DNA from: Elusimicrobia bacterium RIFCSPHIGHO2_02_FULL_57_9
GTDB lineage: Bacteria > Elusimicrobiota > Elusimicrobia > UBA1565 > UBA9628
Direction: 5' to 3'
Length of the DNA: 5,645 nt
Assembly (NCBI GenBank): GCA_001800015.1
Contig: MGUO01000123.1
Coordinates: forward strand, 13,688-19,332
Shown here: piece by piece, positions 5,226 to 5,645 of the stretch
Layout: each line of letters opens with the position of its first letter
How positions within the stretch are numbered: position 1 is the stretch's first letter
The notes under the pieces: generated by a model
Told to the model about the DNA's origin: nothing
The model's database searches: none
Seen by the model: only the letters and a program-made list of their open reading frames with translations
Translations under genes and position numbers: made by a program

Positions 5226-5540
5226 ATGGAACAAAAAACGAACACCCTGCAGATCGAAATCGACGATGCCACGGCCCGCGGGATTTACACCAATCTCGCG
5301 CTGATCACGCACTCTGAAACCGAGTTTTTACTCGACTTTCTATTTTTGCAGCCGCACGGCGACCCTGGCTCGCCGCCCAAGAGCAAGGTTTTAGCCCGGC
5401 TCATTTCCCCGCCGACGCATGCCAAACGACTGATGTGGGCCTTGAAAGACAACATCGAGAAGTACGAAGCGCGCTTCGGGCCTATCACGGCCGGCGAAAA
5501 TACGGCGGAAAGCGCCAAACCGATCGGCTTTTATCAGTAG
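5226..5540 (+). CDS. DUF3467 family protein of unknown function
   Basis: The small 104-residue protein opens MEQKTNTLQIEIDDATA, continues with GIYTNLALITHSETEFLLDF, and has a conserved-looking centre with SPPTHAKRLMWALKDNIEKYEARFG. This is the DUF3467 pattern known from many Gram-negative and candidate-phylum bacteria: two beta-rich strands, an acidic EFLLDF segment, then an amphipathic helix after a THAKRL turn. The function is not established. It has no cysteine, signal peptide or membrane segment, so it is probably cytosolic. The gene diverges from gmk. Its TAG lies only 6 nt before the cinA ATG and in the same frame, so the two are probably co-transcribed. ATG 5208 would add six residues; neither start has a clear ribosome site. 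Confidence 0.85.
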   Translation: MEQKTNTLQIEIDDATARGIYTNLALITHSETEFLLDFLFLQPHGDPGSPPKSKVLARLISPPTHAKRLMWALKDNIEKYEARFGPITAGENTAESAKPIGFYQ

Positions 5541-5545
5541 CGGGG

Positions 5546-5603
5546 CATGCGCCCGAAAACATTTCCCAATCGGACGCAGTACGGCGGCCCGGAAGGGCCG
5601 CCG
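5546..5603. repeat. Two-hairpin palindromic element, copy B (over the cinA start codon)
   Basis: Hairpin 1 has arms TGCGCCCGA (5548-5556) and TCGGACGCA (5570-5578) with a 13-nt loop. It has one C-A mismatch, which becomes a G-U pair in RNA of the other strand. After a 3-nt linker (GTA), hairpin 2 pairs CGGCGGCCC (5582-5590) with GGGCCGCCG (5595-5603) around GGAA, a perfect 9 bp. Copy A at 3662-3728 has the same layout with a different hairpin 2 tip. The TG of the cinA ATG is the first part of stem 1, so the start codon would be paired in folded mRNA. Confidence 0.75.
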
Positions 5604-5645
5604 CGGATCCAGCTTATTTGCGTTGGAACCGAGCTGCTGGAAGGC
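5547..5645 (+). CDS. cinA: CinA-like protein (competence/damage-inducible, nicotinamide-nucleotide amidase family), 5' part only
   Basis: Only 33 codons are in the window. IQLICVGTELLEG (21-33) matches the N-terminal strand of the CinA MoCF_biosynth domain, which usually begins MKAEIIxVGTELLLG very near the start. Here about 19 extra residues (MRPKTFPNRT through GPEGPPR) precede it, and they are encoded by the two-hairpin element. No other ATG, GTG or TTG lies in frame between the element and the domain, so ATG 5547 is the only usual start seen. There is no standard ribosome site, only CGGGG one base before the ATG. CinA proteins are linked to NMN deamidation and ADP-ribose pyrophosphatase activity. 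The identification rests on a short motif. MoeA/MogA-type relatives share the fold but less of this motif. Confidence 0.75.
   Translation, partial: MRPKTFPNRTQYGGPEGPPRIQLICVGTELLEG

Noticed and set aside
5162..5272. 37-residue N-terminal extension of Gmk
   Set aside because: Gmk proteins start just before the P-loop, as from 5161; the extension crosses the promoter region and the DUF3467 start.

Overview
This window looks like a stretch of ordinary bacterial chromosome carrying housekeeping genes. The G+C content is moderately high by eye, and coding density is very high. Gene order on the minus strand, read from about 5161 down to 1, is gmk, rpoZ, coaC, coaB, a family 4 uracil-DNA glycosylase gene, a SAM methyltransferase gene, and priA. 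The gmk-rpoZ-coaBC-priA order is a known conserved arrangement (for example in Bacillus). Here coaBC is split into two genes, and two further genes sit between coaB and priA. Short overlaps (ATGA, TAATG, ATGA, GTGA, and 26 nt between rpoZ and coaC) indicate one translationally coupled operon from gmk to the methyltransferase. A 155-nt gap with a perfect 24-bp palindrome then separates it from priA, which runs off the left edge.

On the plus strand, a 64-nt divergent promoter region at 5162-5225 leads to a small DUF3467-type protein. Immediately after it comes the first 33 codons of a cinA-like gene, which runs off the right edge.

The phylum cannot be fixed from this window. The mix of a DUF3467 protein, a KCHPM/GNDRPP-type family 4 UDG, a COG3963-like methyltransferase and separate CoaB and CoaC proteins would suit a Gram-negative or candidate-phylum lineage. 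Elusimicrobiota is a low-confidence guess.

Functionally the genes cover nucleotide supply (Gmk), transcription (omega subunit), coenzyme A synthesis (CoaC, CoaB), uracil repair (UDG), replication restart (PriA) and a methyltransferase of unknown target. I see no mobile element, CRISPR array, defence system, tRNA or rRNA.

The most interesting signal is not a gene. It is a two-hairpin element present twice in the same orientation (3662-3728 and 5546-5603), with the same 9-bp first stem, 13-nt loop and 3-nt linker. The second stem has diverged in sequence but stays paired. One copy lies in the 3' end of coaC. The other covers the start codon and N-terminal extension of cinA. Other perfect palindromes lie in apparent linker segments of UDG and PriA, and one lies upstream of priA.
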